DNA from: Halocatena salina
GTDB taxonomy: Archaea; Halobacteriota; Halobacteria; Halobacteriales; Haloarculaceae
Direction of reading: 5' to 3'
Assembly (NCBI RefSeq): GCF_023115355.1
Contig: NZ_CP096019.1
Location: forward strand, 434,001 to 498,000
Length of the DNA stretch: 64,000 bases
Notes under the pieces: generated by a model
What the model was told of the DNA's origin: nothing
The model's input: only the letters and a program-made list of their open reading frames with translations
Databases searched by the model: none
Part shown: positions 53,937 to 63,149 of the stretch, piece after piece
Layout of the letters: each line of letters opens with the position of its first letter
Position numbering within the stretch: the first letter of the stretch is position 1
Program-made: the position numbers and the translations under genes

Positions 53937-54548
53937 ATGGCTGAACGTTCAAATCCAGAGCTGCCATCGCTACCGTACGACTACACCGCGCTTGAACCAC
54001 ATATCTCCGAGCAGGTGCTCACCTGGCACCACGACACTCACCATCAGGGCTACGTAAACGGGTTAGAGAGCGCCGAAGAAGAGTTGGCGCAAAACCGCGC
54101 AGATGGTGACTTTTCCACGACCGGCGGCGCATTGGCAAACGTCACCCACAACGGCTGTGGTCATTATCTTCACACCCTGTTTTGGGATAACATGTCTCCA
54201 GACGGTGGAGGAACGCCAGAGGGTGCGCTGGCCGACCGCATCGAGGAGGATTTCGGTTCGTATGAGGGGTGGAAAGGCGAGTTCGAGGCGGCTGGAAGCG
54301 CCGCCAGCGGGTGGGCGCTGTTAGTGTACGATCCCATCGCAAAGCAACTCCGAAATCTCAGGGTCAACAGACACGATCAGGGGGCGCTGTGGAGTGCGCA
54401 TCCGATCCTCGCGCTCGACGTGTGGGAACACTCGTATTACTACGACTACGGACCGGATCGTAGCTCGTTCATCGACGCCTTTTTCGAGGTCATCGACTGG
54501 TCGAGCGTCTCAGATCAGTACACGAAGGTCGTATCGACCTACGAGTAG
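53937..54548 (+). CDS. sod: Fe/Mn superoxide dismutase
   Basis: A 203-residue superoxide dismutase. The four metal ligands are His in LTWHHDTHHQGYVNG, His in GCGHYLHTLFW, and Asp and His in LDVWEHSYYYDY. Haloarchaeal enzymes of this family are normally Mn. The ATG at 53937 (MAERSNPELPSLPYDY) is chosen; ATG-like codons earlier add eight unsupported residues. It follows an AT-rich promoter region (about 53845-53880). Confidence 0.95.
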   Translation: MAERSNPELPSLPYDYTALEPHISEQVLTWHHDTHHQGYVNGLESAEEELAQNRADGDFSTTGGALANVTHNGCGHYLHTLFWDNMSPDGGGTPEGALADRIEEDFGSYEGWKGEFEAAGSAASGWALLVYDPIAKQLRNLRVNRHDQGALWSAHPILALDVWEHSYYYDYGPDRSSFIDAFFEVIDWSSVSDQYTKVVSTYE

Positions 54549-54618
54549 CGGCCCGGTCGTTTCACGTTTTTGTGGCTGGATCAAGCGGCTTTAGTTCTGG
54601 GGGGCTGTCTACATCGAT

Positions 54619-54882
54619 ATGCCTCGTCCAAAAGAAACGTTCGAACGCACACAGCCGCTCACGTTCAAATCACCGGAGGAGGTGCTGGAGGAGGAGACGA
54701 TGTACACCACCTATGAGATCGCCCGGTTGCTTCAGGGACTCGATCCTGGCTGGGAACTCGATGCCGAAACGGAATCTGTCTTGTTGGACTGGGCTATCCC
54801 GTGGATAATGGTCAACGCCGACTCGTTCGTCTTCGCCGCCCCGGAATCCGATGACGAGCCCGGATACTATGGACTCAAGTGA
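54619..54882 (+). CDS. Haloarchaeal small protein, DUF5827-like
   Basis: An 87-residue protein that I recognise as a conserved haloarchaeal family (DUF5827, by memory): MPRPKETFERTQPLTFKSPE then YTTYEIARLLQGLDPGWELD and LLDWAIPWIMVNADSFVFAA. No known function. It ends one base before the start of the ATPase gene, so the two are co-transcribed and may work together. Confidence 0.7.
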   Translation: MPRPKETFERTQPLTFKSPEEVLEEETMYTTYEIARLLQGLDPGWELDAETESVLLDWAIPWIMVNADSFVFAAPESDDEPGYYGLK

Positions 54883-54883
54883 G

Positions 54884-55696
54884 ATGCAACTGCTCGTCGC
54901 AGGCAGCACGCAGGTCGATGCGGGAAAGACGACGTTTTCGGTCGGATTGCTCGATCACGTCGGTGGAACCGGATTCAAACCCCGCGCTGGCAACGATTAC
55001 TGGTTCGATCACGACGATTACTGCCATGCCACGACAGCAGGCCGCCTCTACGGGAAAGACGCCCGTCGGCTTGCAGCCGTGAATGACGACCGATCACCCG
55101 AGACGATCAACCCGATCCATCGGCTATGGCAACCATCGCCCGGCCCAAACGAGGGGCTGTTGGGTCGTACGGACCGCGAGTTCGTCGTCGACCGGGTGGG
55201 ATGGGACGACCCCACCTACGTCGTAAACGACACGGTCGAGCTACCGGCGTCGATCACCACGCAGCTCCCACTGAACTCGGCTATCCGTGTCGCCTCGCTC
55301 GAAGAGTTCAACGAAGTGATGAGACGTGTTCACCTCCCGGCACTGGAACGGATCGGCGACCGGATCGAAGCGACCGATCGATCCGTGATCGAATCCTACG
55401 GAGCCATCGCTCGTCCGATCACGACGCTGGAACCCGATGCAGTCGCAGTCGTCGAACCCGGGATCGTGCGGATTTACGACGGTGCGCGGTACGCGAAGGC
55501 GTGTACGGTAGCCAGCGGGAGCGCACGGGAAGGACGACTCGAAGTGCCGGTCGATCGGGTGGTCGATCTCATCGAACGGCAAGCGACCGTCGAACTCCCA
55601 GCACTCGACAGCGAAACGCAAGCCAAACCCGAACGGATCGCAAACGCGTACGCACCGGCGTACGACGCCCTGTGTACGACGGCACGAGAGACCTAA
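54884..55696 (+). CDS. Predicted P-loop ATPase
   Basis: A 270-residue protein. The N-terminal P-loop is GSTQVDAGKTTFSVGLLDHV, of the BioD/CobQ-like deviant Walker A kind (GxxxDAGKT), and SSIRVASLEEFNE-like segments follow; no other catalytic motif is certain. Its function is unknown. The ATG 54884 is just after the stop of the DUF5827-like gene, which makes an earlier in-frame ATG at 54869 less likely. It overlaps the 3' end of the convergent MBL gene by four bases. Confidence 0.75.
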   Translation: MQLLVAGSTQVDAGKTTFSVGLLDHVGGTGFKPRAGNDYWFDHDDYCHATTAGRLYGKDARRLAAVNDDRSPETINPIHRLWQPSPGPNEGLLGRTDREFVVDRVGWDDPTYVVNDTVELPASITTQLPLNSAIRVASLEEFNEVMRRVHLPALERIGDRIEATDRSVIESYGAIARPITTLEPDAVAVVEPGIVRIYDGARYAKACTVASGSAREGRLEVPVDRVVDLIERQATVELPALDSETQAKPERIANAYAPAYDALCTTARET

Positions 55697-56277
55697 TACA
55701 TCTCCGCCGCTTGGCGCGCCAGTTGGATGTCGCGGTACGGATCGGAACGCACACTCTGACCGTGACCGGTGTGCATCTCCGATAGCGAGGTATCGGCTGT
55801 ATCGAGAACGCGGTCGATGCTTCGGATGAGCTGTTTGCGGTCACCTTCTTCGAGATCCGTACGCCCGAAGCTCCCGCCCGCAAAAACGAGATCACCCGCG
55901 AACAGGATACCCGGAGCAGCTGCATAGAAACAGAGATGGTCGTTTTTGTGGCCCGGCGTGTGCAACGCGGTGTACGTGTGATCACCTAGCTGAACACTGT
56001 CACCATCGTCGATCGCGTTGTCGACACCGGCCTGATCAGTGTCAAATCCCCACGCTGAAACGCCAAAGGACGTTTTTACTTCCGAAAGATTGCCGATGTG
56101 ATCCGGATGTGTATGAGTGAGCACGACCGCATCGATGTCCGATACGTGGTCACGAATTCGGGCGGACGCGTCGAATCCGCTCCCCGGATCGACGACGACC
56201 GTCCGCTCTCCTGAAAGGAGAAACGCATTGCTCGTAAATCCCTGTTCCCCCTGCGCGAGATTCGTGATTTCCGTCAT
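55693..56277 (-). CDS. MBL-fold metallo-hydrolase, glyoxalase II-like
   Basis: A 194-residue metallo-beta-lactamase-fold hydrolase. The metal motif is THTHPDHIGN and the other ligands lie in HTPGHKNDHLC, LFAGDLVFAGGSFGRTD and HTGHG. The length is like glyoxalase II-type thioesterases without the C-terminal domain. It may hydrolyse a thioester; the exact substrate is not known. Confidence 0.86.
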   Translation of the reverse strand: MTEITNLAQGEQGFTSNAFLLSGERTVVVDPGSGFDASARIRDHVSDIDAVVLTHTHPDHIGNLSEVKTSFGVSAWGFDTDQAGVDNAIDDGDSVQLGDHTYTALHTPGHKNDHLCFYAAAPGILFAGDLVFAGGSFGRTDLEEGDRKQLIRSIDRVLDTADTSLSEMHTGHGQSVRSDPYRDIQLARQAAEMY

Positions 56278-56466
56278 ACACCCAGTACAATAGATGGGCG
56301 TTTGTGCATATCGATCGCTGGAGATGGATATACTCCTGATCGATCGTCGTCAATACAGACGGTGGCTCACACGCCTGATCTGAGGTGACATCCTCCAGAG
56401 ACGCCCGGAGGAAAACCTCCCGCACTGTTATAAAATACTTGTCTGATCGTTGCTAGTGTAGTACCG

Positions 56467-58119
56467 TTATTTGTACTGATTACCACTGGTTGCAACGTTC
56501 GAACCAGAGATGCCCTGGTAGAGGGTGTTGTTAACGAGCTCGGCAGCTCCTTTGACGACCTTGACAGCGACGTCGCCGTTGTAAGCACCGGCAGTAATCT
56601 CACGAACACTGACTCCCTCCCCTTCGATAGTGAGCGGACGACCGCTCGACGCGTAGTCACCGCCCTTGACGAGAACGTTGTCAGAGAAGATCCCGAGCGC
56701 GCGACGGTGGTCGCCTGCGGGCAGATCGACATCGAGATCGTGGAACTCACACCCATCGCGTGCGCAGTAGATGGCGTTGCGACCACCGCTTTCACCGGTC
56801 GCTTCCCCTTTGAGGGTGAGGTTTTTGACGACAACCGGAAGATCACCGTCTTTGATCTGCAGTGCCTGCCCTGGGTGGTTATGAGTGATGGAACAGCCTT
56901 CCATGAGAACCTCACCAGCACCCTTACGGATGGCGACCGAATCGATACTGTCCCGTGCGTCGTTGTCCTCAGTGACGATCTCGGTGTTTTTGATCACCGC
57001 GGATTCGACTGGTTCACGGGCGAAAATGGCGTGACCGTTCGGTCGGGGCATCTCGATGAGACAATCGGAGATGGTGATGTTGCTCCCGCCATCGAGACGG
57101 ATGCCGTGTTGTCCATCGTCGAGAGGACGGTTCTGGTCGATAACGACGTGGGCACCGTACACACCGCTGTTGTCGCCCGTAATGCGGATGCTCCCGGATT
57201 TACAGTTCTGGAATCGTCCCCCTTTGACCAGAACCTGACCGGGGCTGTTGGAGTCATACACGCCGTTGTCGGGGAACGCGCCGATAACACAGTTTTCGAT
57301 GTCGACGCGACCGGTGTGATAGGGAGACAGAAGGAATGCAGTCGGTCCCCATTCGACAGTGGGCATAGCGTCCTGGGAGGTGTTTTTCGTGAATTCGCCT
57401 CCCTCGGGCATTTCGACGTTCCTGACGACGCCGTATCCATCGGAACCGACGATGTCGACGTGCATCGGTCCCCACGTTCCAGCATCGTGAACTCCCTCGA
57501 AGGTGATATTCTCGGCGATCAATCCGTCGGAAACCGACATATCGAACGCGCGCAGGCCGGTGTTCGGCGCGGAGTAATCGACCGTGAAGTTCTTAACCTC
57601 AAGGTTCCGTCCCGGATTGTAGCGCACACCGAATTTGAACATCCGGGCCTCGCTCTTGTACTCGTCCGCAGGAGCTGGCACGAGCGTGGCATTGTTACCG
57701 ATCATTCCGAAGTTCTCGAAGCCGGTAAGCCGAACCAGCTCGTCGATGTAGTAGCGTCCTTCCGGGAACTTGAGTAGCGTGTTATCGCCAGCCAACTTCT
57801 GGATTACGGAAGAAATCGATTTTCCCCCGGTGTTGTCCGCTCCCGCTTCGACGACGTTGATAACTTCGTCGTACTCGATTTCTGGCTCCGACTCGGACTC
57901 CGGCGCCTCGGTCTGAAGCTCGACCTCGTCCGTGGATGCCTTTTTCAGCTCCACGTCCTGGTCGATATCGCCCGTATCCTGCCGCGAACAGGACGACGCA
58001 GCGGCCGTCCCGGACACCGAAAGCGATGCTGCTGCAGCACCGGTCGTTCCAAGGAACGATCGGCGACTGACGCCTGGTGACAGACGCGACAGTGTACTGG
58101 CCTCTTCTCTCTCTGGCAT
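56467..58119 (-). CDS. Exported right-handed beta-helix protein
   Basis: A 550-residue secreted protein with a Tat signal (VSRRSFLGTTGAAAASLSVS). Its main part (about 80-540) consists of pectate-lyase-type parallel beta-helix repeats, for example NLEVKNFTVDYSAPNTGLRA, GLIAENITFEGVHDAGTWGP and NITISDCLIEMPRPNGHAIF. It would bind or cleave a polysaccharide, but no lyase residues can be identified with confidence. It sits beside membrane proteins and the sugar-nucleotide operon, which suits a role in surface or extracellular polysaccharide. Confidence 0.82.
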   Translation of the reverse strand: MPEREEASTLSRLSPGVSRRSFLGTTGAAAASLSVSGTAAASSCSRQDTGDIDQDVELKKASTDEVELQTEAPESESEPEIEYDEVINVVEAGADNTGGKSISSVIQKLAGDNTLLKFPEGRYYIDELVRLTGFENFGMIGNNATLVPAPADEYKSEARMFKFGVRYNPGRNLEVKNFTVDYSAPNTGLRAFDMSVSDGLIAENITFEGVHDAGTWGPMHVDIVGSDGYGVVRNVEMPEGGEFTKNTSQDAMPTVEWGPTAFLLSPYHTGRVDIENCVIGAFPDNGVYDSNSPGQVLVKGGRFQNCKSGSIRITGDNSGVYGAHVVIDQNRPLDDGQHGIRLDGGSNITISDCLIEMPRPNGHAIFAREPVESAVIKNTEIVTEDNDARDSIDSVAIRKGAGEVLMEGCSITHNHPGQALQIKDGDLPVVVKNLTLKGEATGESGGRNAIYCARDGCEFHDLDVDLPAGDHRRALGIFSDNVLVKGGDYASSGRPLTIEGEGVSVREITAGAYNGDVAVKVVKGAAELVNNTLYQGISGSNVATSGNQYK

Positions 58120-58392
58120 AGTCCATTGGGATCACGGGAGTACTCTACAAAATAACTTACTATATCGATCAGCCATCTGCCAGACAAATACGGTCCAGCA
58201 GCCAAAAAGAATATAGTACTGTAACAGCCAATAACTCCGGTTTATGGAAACGTAGCGTACTAGTATCCTACTAGATGTAGGAATAATATATATTCAATGC
58301 TAATCATCCGGGTTTATTTCTTGATATTTGGTGTTATTTCCTCCCCATATGCTTGCAGCATCATCCTCAAACATCACCCGCGCGAGGATCCG

Positions 58393-58974
58393 TTAGTTCG
58401 ACGGAGTGAGAAAGCGCCGTATCGCGGTGATCCCCGGCGCACCATCGAAGAGCCAGACGACGACGGCGAGCACCACCGGACCGAAATACACCGCGAGAAG
58501 GACCAGCACGGCAGCCAACCCCTCGTCCGCGAAGAAATTGAGGAACGAGATGATGTAGGCTTGCACGCGCGCGAGTCCGCTGAGATCGGTAGAATACGGT
58601 GGGAGGGTCACGACTGGCCACAACACACGCGCGAAGGTGTAGGGATTGCCGGAGAACAACCCAAAGAGGAGATCGCCGACGATGTGTGACCAGTAGCCGA
58701 GGAGGAACGCCAACCCGTATTCGGTCCGTCGTCGCCACACGGCACCCGCAACCACGAGCATCCCGAGGGGAACCGCAACGAACACCGAATGAGCAACCGA
58801 ATACCCCTGTGGGAACAGCTCAAACACCCACGACAGCGTTTTATCGACGAGATCAGGGAGCTGGGTCCCGAGCAGGAGCACGATCACTGGATACCCCTGT
58901 GGCGTTCGACCGAACAACCTCGATCCAAAGGAGTACAGCAGATAGCCGAACGCGGCGTGACCCCATGGCCACAT
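58393..58974 (-). CDS. DUF457 family membrane-bound metal-dependent hydrolase
   Basis: A 193-residue membrane protein with five to six hydrophobic segments and the DUF457/YdjM-type motifs: WPWGHAAFGYLLYSFG, GTQLPDLVDKTLSW, HSVFVAVPLGM and GYWSHIVGDLLFG. These His and Asp residues are proposed metal ligands. The activity in the membrane is unknown. It starts two bases after the stop of the DUF1616 gene, so the two form an operon. Confidence 0.85.
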   Translation of the reverse strand: MWPWGHAAFGYLLYSFGSRLFGRTPQGYPVIVLLLGTQLPDLVDKTLSWVFELFPQGYSVAHSVFVAVPLGMLVVAGAVWRRRTEYGLAFLLGYWSHIVGDLLFGLFSGNPYTFARVLWPVVTLPPYSTDLSGLARVQAYIISFLNFFADEGLAAVLVLLAVYFGPVVLAVVVWLFDGAPGITAIRRFLTPSN

Positions 58975-58976
58975 CG

Positions 58977-59948
58977 TTATGAACTCCCTAGGGCGCGTGA
59001 TGGCTCCAGAACCGCTGGCGCAGCGAGCGACTCCTGTTCATCACCATCGGACGAGGAAAGCTGGAATCGAGAGACGTAGTCGGTGGAATTGAGCGAATGT
59101 TGGTCGGGCGCACTACCCTCGTACATGTAAAACGTGAGCTGTTCTCCATCGTTGGGTGGGTCGTATCTGATGCGTCCCTCCTCGCCGCCATCGACGGTTC
59201 GAGTCGTTTCATTGATCTCCTCGCCATCGTTGGTGACGACGACCGTGTACTCTTGGGCCGCACTCTCGTTGTTCCAGATCACTGCCGTCACTGGTCGTCC
59301 CTCTACGACCGCCGTTTCCGCTGCTTGTGCCGACACGTTGTTGGAGCTTTCGTTCTGTGCAACGACGAGGAATCCGGAGTTAGAAGATTGAGCTGGATCC
59401 ATGAACACAAAGCCAGCGGTGCTGGCAACCAACACGAGTAAACTGAGGCCGAACATCCCGAGGAAAGACGCGTCCATCGGGATCCCTTTCGTGGTTATTT
59501 CGACGGTGTAACGCTCTTCCGGAGGAAGAACGATCCGTCGAGCGATGGCGAAGATAATCATCGATCCAGTGAAGCCAAACAGCATGATAGCGATCCGTCG
59601 CGTGTCGAATCCCACCGTGAAATTCAGCCCGAAAACGGTGAATGCAACGACAGCGAGACTAAGCGCGATCGACAGCACGAACCGTTCGATGTTACCCAAC
59701 AGAAAGTCCGTCTCGGAACCCTGTTGGGCTTGTCGATTCGGTGAGCCCCATGGCTGGCGACCCCGGCGCGACCGGGAGAGCTGACTTTCTTCGGGGAACA
59801 ATGCCGAGAGAAACGCGTACCCGGGCAGGAACACCAGAAGTGGGTAGACGAGGGCGGTTCGTGCCGGTCCATCGAGCGTAAACAGGGCCACACCCGCCAC
59901 GGCCGATAAGAGCGCGACGGCGAGGAGGTCGAGCAGCCAACGTACCAT
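58977..59948 (-). CDS. DUF1616 family membrane protein
   Basis: A 323-residue membrane protein with three or four N-terminal hydrophobic helices (LLDLLAVALLSAVAGVALFT and later) and a soluble outer beta region from about residue 180 (STAGFVFMDPAQSSNSGFLV and YTVVVTNDGEEINETTRTVD). DUF1616 proteins are common in archaeal surface and glycosylation gene sets. It forms an operon with the DUF457 gene, upstream of the divergent sugar-nucleotide operon. Confidence 0.82.
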   Translation of the reverse strand: MVRWLLDLLAVALLSAVAGVALFTLDGPARTALVYPLLVFLPGYAFLSALFPEESQLSRSRRGRQPWGSPNRQAQQGSETDFLLGNIERFVLSIALSLAVVAFTVFGLNFTVGFDTRRIAIMLFGFTGSMIIFAIARRIVLPPEERYTVEITTKGIPMDASFLGMFGLSLLVLVASTAGFVFMDPAQSSNSGFLVVAQNESSNNVSAQAAETAVVEGRPVTAVIWNNESAAQEYTVVVTNDGEEINETTRTVDGGEEGRIRYDPPNDGEQLTFYMYEGSAPDQHSLNSTDYVSRFQLSSSDGDEQESLAAPAVLEPSRALGSS

Positions 59949-60291
59949 TTAGGCGCTGTAGCGGTTGGAGGAGGTTAAAGCTCACTAGACTGTTTCCATC
60001 GTTGCAGTTTGGCTTCCAAACGAATACGCTCCAGCTATAGTCTCAGACCCGGAAAAACAGCCGAGACGGGAAAACCCCTCCTCGGAGTGGATGGAAACAG
60101 ATCACAACAATGCTACCGAGTACCTCGGCGAGTGCATTAGACAACCTATAATAAAGAGCACCGAGTTCGTGGTAAGCGAAAATGCACGGGTTGAGGCACC
60201 AAAACCAGAAGCGACGTCTGGGCTTCGAGCTCAGCAGGCAGTGGGATGTCAGTGGTCGTAGCGCGCGATCAGCAAGCGGGGTGAGATAGCT
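59949..60291. other. Intergenic region before the sugar-nucleotide operon
   Basis: 343 bases between divergent genes. A TATA-like CCTATAATAAAG occurs near 60145-60157, upstream of the aminotransferase gene. No gene is evident. Confidence 0.45.
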
Positions 60292-61398
60292 GTGTCCGAG
60301 ATACCGATCGCCGATCCCCAACTCGGGGAAGCCGAGCGAGCCGCAGTGCTCGACGTACTCGAAGCCGGTGATCTCGCGGCCGGGGAGGCGGTAGCCGCGT
60401 TCGAGGAAGCGTTCGCGGAGTTCTGTAACGCCGAGCACGCGGTCGCAACCACGAACGGGACGACTGCGCTGCATACAGCGCTCGTCGCCGCCGGAATCGG
60501 CGAGGGCGACACCGTGATTACGACGCCGTTCTCGTTCGTCGCAACCGCGAACGTGATCCGACTCGCCGGAGCCGAGCCGGTGTTCGCGGACATCGATCCA
60601 TCGACGTACGCGCTCGATCCCGATGCGGTCGAAGCGCGCATCGAAGAGCGTGACGGGGACGTTGACGCGATCATGCCGGTCCATCTGTTCGCGTTGGCGG
60701 CGGACATGGATCGGTTTCGAGAGCTGGGCGAACGGTACGACACAACGCTCATCGAGGACGCCGCACAGGCCCACGGAGGGCGATATCACGGCGAACGGAT
60801 CGGATCGCTCGGGGACGTGGCGTGTTTCTCCTTCTATCCCACCAAGAACATGACTTCGGGAGAAGGAGGGATGATCACGACCGACGACGAATCGATCGCA
60901 GCGGCCGCGAGGCAGTTCATCAACCACGGACGAACCGATGGTGGCTACGGCTACGAACACGCATCCCTCGGACACAACTTCCGGATGACGAACATCGCGG
61001 GAGCCATCGGACAGAATCAACTCCCGCGACTACCCGAGTACGTCGAACAGCGCCGGGAAAACGCGGCCCGGCTGACCGACTATCTGGAAACGACACCTGC
61101 CGTCACGCCGACGGAACCGGACGGGCGATACCACGCCTACAACCAGTACACGATTCGGTGTGGTAACCGGGACGAAGTACAAGAAGCGCTCACCGAGGCA
61201 GGAATCGGAACGAGCATCTACTACCCCACACCGATCCACCAGCTCCCGGTGTACGACGGGCACGACGCGTCGATGCCGGTCGCAGAACGGTGCGCCGAGG
61301 AAGTGCTTTCCGTCCCCGTTCACCCGTCGCTGTCAGACGCAGACGTAGATCGAATCGGTGAAACGATACGAGACAGTGAGGTCGAGCATGTCCGATGA
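60292..61398 (+). CDS. DegT/DnrJ/EryC1/StrS sugar aminotransferase
   Basis: A 368-residue PLP enzyme that aminates a keto-sugar nucleotide. The PLP lysine is in FSFYPTKNMTSGEGG and the GHNFRMTNIAGAIGQNQL and IEDAAQAHGG segments are typical. It resembles WbpE, which forms the 3-amino group of UDP-GlcNAc(3NH2)A. It starts at GTG 60292; no ATG is in a suitable place. It overlaps the next gene, a Gfo/Idh oxidoreductase, by 11 bases, forming an operon. Confidence 0.9.
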   Translation: MSEIPIADPQLGEAERAAVLDVLEAGDLAAGEAVAAFEEAFAEFCNAEHAVATTNGTTALHTALVAAGIGEGDTVITTPFSFVATANVIRLAGAEPVFADIDPSTYALDPDAVEARIEERDGDVDAIMPVHLFALAADMDRFRELGERYDTTLIEDAAQAHGGRYHGERIGSLGDVACFSFYPTKNMTSGEGGMITTDDESIAAAARQFINHGRTDGGYGYEHASLGHNFRMTNIAGAIGQNQLPRLPEYVEQRRENAARLTDYLETTPAVTPTEPDGRYHAYNQYTIRCGNRDEVQEALTEAGIGTSIYYPTPIHQLPVYDGHDASMPVAERCAEEVLSVPVHPSLSDADVDRIGETIRDSEVEHVR

Positions 61399-62383
61399 GT
61401 CGCTTCGAGCGGGAGTGATCGGCGTTGGGAGCATGGGACAGAACCACGCTCGAGTGTACAACGAGCTATCGGAAACCGAACTCGTTGGCGTCGCTGACGC
61501 GAACGCTTCGCGCGCGCAGTCGATCGCGTCGGAGTATGGAACGGACGCCTACGCGATCGCCTCGCTACTCGATCACGTGGACATGGTGTCGATCGCCGTT
61601 CCGACTCAGTATCACAGCACGATCGCGCGCGACTGTATCGCTGCCAACGTAGATCTTCTCATCGAAAAGCCGTTCGTCGGGGATCCAGCGGAAGGACGCG
61701 ATCTTATCGAGCGCGCGGATGAGCGCGACGTCATTCTGCAGGTCGGGCACATCGAACGGTTCAATCCGGCGGTGAGAGCGCTCATGGGGATGGTCGACGA
61801 TCTCGACATCATCGGTATCAACGTCGAGCGGTTGGGACCACCGCCGAGTCGAGCCATCGAGGACACCGCCGTCATGGATCTAATGATCCACGACGTAGAG
61901 ATCATGCTCGCGATCGTCGGCGAGCCGGTGGCGTCGGTCCAAGCCGCTGGAAACCACGAGGGACGATACGCCGAGTCGTTACTCGAATTCGAATCGGGGA
62001 TCATCGGGCAGTTGAGCGCGAGCCGGGTGACTCAGCGAAAGATCAGGCGGCTCACGATCTCCGCTGAAAGCTGTTGGGTCGAACTCGACTACATCAACCA
62101 GTCTGTCGAGGTCCACCGACAGTCTTCTTCTGAGTTCGTCAACAAAGGTGATATCCACCATCGTCATTCGAACGTCGTTGAGCGACTCTCGATCGACCAA
62201 ACCGAGCCTCTGAAAAACGAACTAACGTCGTTCGCAACCGCGGTTCGGAACCACGAAGCCCCGATCGTGACGGGTGAAGACGGACTTCGGGCGCTCGAAC
62301 TAACTCAGACGATCGATACGAAGGTAAACGACAAAACGGCAGAGACACAATCCAGTCCATTTTCCTACTCCGCCGTCGATTGA
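61388..62383 (+). CDS. Gfo/Idh/MocA oxidoreductase (WbpB-like)
   Basis: A 331-residue NAD-dependent sugar oxidoreductase. The Rossmann motif VGSMGQNHARVYNEL and the catalytic EKPF (LLIEKPFVGDPAEG) and DLMIHDVEI segments are present. It resembles WbpB, which oxidises UDP-GlcNAcA at C3. The ATG at 61388 lies inside the end of the aminotransferase gene. With its neighbours it matches the Wbp route to 2,3-diacetamido-glucuronic acid. Confidence 0.88.
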   Translation: MSDESLRAGVIGVGSMGQNHARVYNELSETELVGVADANASRAQSIASEYGTDAYAIASLLDHVDMVSIAVPTQYHSTIARDCIAANVDLLIEKPFVGDPAEGRDLIERADERDVILQVGHIERFNPAVRALMGMVDDLDIIGINVERLGPPPSRAIEDTAVMDLMIHDVEIMLAIVGEPVASVQAAGNHEGRYAESLLEFESGIIGQLSASRVTQRKIRRLTISAESCWVELDYINQSVEVHRQSSSEFVNKGDIHHRHSNVVERLSIDQTEPLKNELTSFATAVRNHEAPIVTGEDGLRALELTQTIDTKVNDKTAETQSSPFSYSAVD

Positions 62384-62448
62384 CCAGTAACCGACGCCGA
62401 AGCGACGAAACACACAAGTCGACTCACACCGATGACAACTGAACGATC

Positions 62449-62568
62449 ATGAAGCAACGAGGAATCACACGCGAACATCCTGATTCGGGATCGAAGACGA
62501 ACGGTATCGACGCGGGAAGGAATGAGATCGGCAAGATAGCCACAGTGAGCGCGAGGGGCGTCCGATGA
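62449..62568 (+). CDS. Possible small protein before the acetyltransferase gene
   Basis: A 39-codon frame starting ATG 62449 ends with a TGA that overlaps the acetyltransferase ATG by four bases (ATGA), the same coupling as seen elsewhere in this operon. It is basic and has no recognised domain. It may be chance. Confidence 0.3.
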   Translation: MKQRGITREHPDSGSKTNGIDAGRNEIGKIATVSARGVR

Positions 62569-63149
62569 CCGCATACGACGCGGGGGTTGACGTCGACATC
62601 GACGAGCGGGCGACCGTTGGATACCGACACGACGACGACGCATCGGCCACGGTGTTGGGCGATCGGGCACGGGTCCGGGCCGGCACGATCATCTACACGG
62701 ACGTACAGATCGGGGACGATTTCACCACGGGCCACCGGGCACTCGTGCGAGAGGAGACGACGATCGGTGACTCGGTGGTCGTCGGCACGGACGCCGTTAT
62801 CGACGGAACCACAAGCATCGGTTCACACGTGAGCCTCCAAACTGGAGTGTACGTGCCACGCGACACGGAGATCGGGGACAACGTGTTTATCGGACCCCGG
62901 GCCGTACTGACGAACGATCCCTATCCCGTACGCCGGGATGTCGATCTCGTCGGACCGGTCATCGAAGATGGCGTCTCGATCGGGGCAAACGCGACGATAC
63001 TCCCCGACGTAACCGTCGGAGAGGGCGCGTTTGTGGCCGCTGGGGCCGTGGTTACGAGGAACGTACCGCCGAAGACGCTGGCGGTCGGCACACCGGCGGT
63101 TCACCAACAGTTACCACAGGAACTGACCCCGGAGAACATGCTACGATGA
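62565..63149 (+). CDS. Left-handed beta-helix acyltransferase (WbpD-like)
   Basis: A 194-residue hexapeptide-repeat acetyltransferase. The repeats run through [20 protein letters not shown] and [20 protein letters not shown], with the catalytic-region loop NDPYP and [20 protein letters not shown]. It resembles WbpD, which N-acetylates the 3-amino group to give UDP-GlcNAc(3NAc)A. The stop overlaps the next gene's start by four bases. Confidence 0.88.
   Translation: MTAYDAGVDVDIDERATVGYRHDDDASATVLGDRARVRAGTIIYTDVQIGDDFTTGHRALVREETTIGDSVVVGTDAVIDGTTSIGSHVSLQTGVYVPRDTEIGDNVFIGPRAVLTNDPYPVRRDVDLVGPVIEDGVSIGANATILPDVTVGEGAFVAAGAVVTRNVPPKTLAVGTPAVHQQLPQELTPENMLR

Noticed and set aside
56707-57777. 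Long open frame on the plus strand across the beta-helix gene
   Set aside because: It is antisense to a protein with a Tat signal and clear beta-helix repeats, and its own translation shows no family features. Long antisense frames are common in GC-rich haloarchaeal genes.
60043-61020. Long minus-strand frame across the aminotransferase
   Set aside because: The plus strand encodes a DegT-family protein with all motifs; the minus frame is a shadow.
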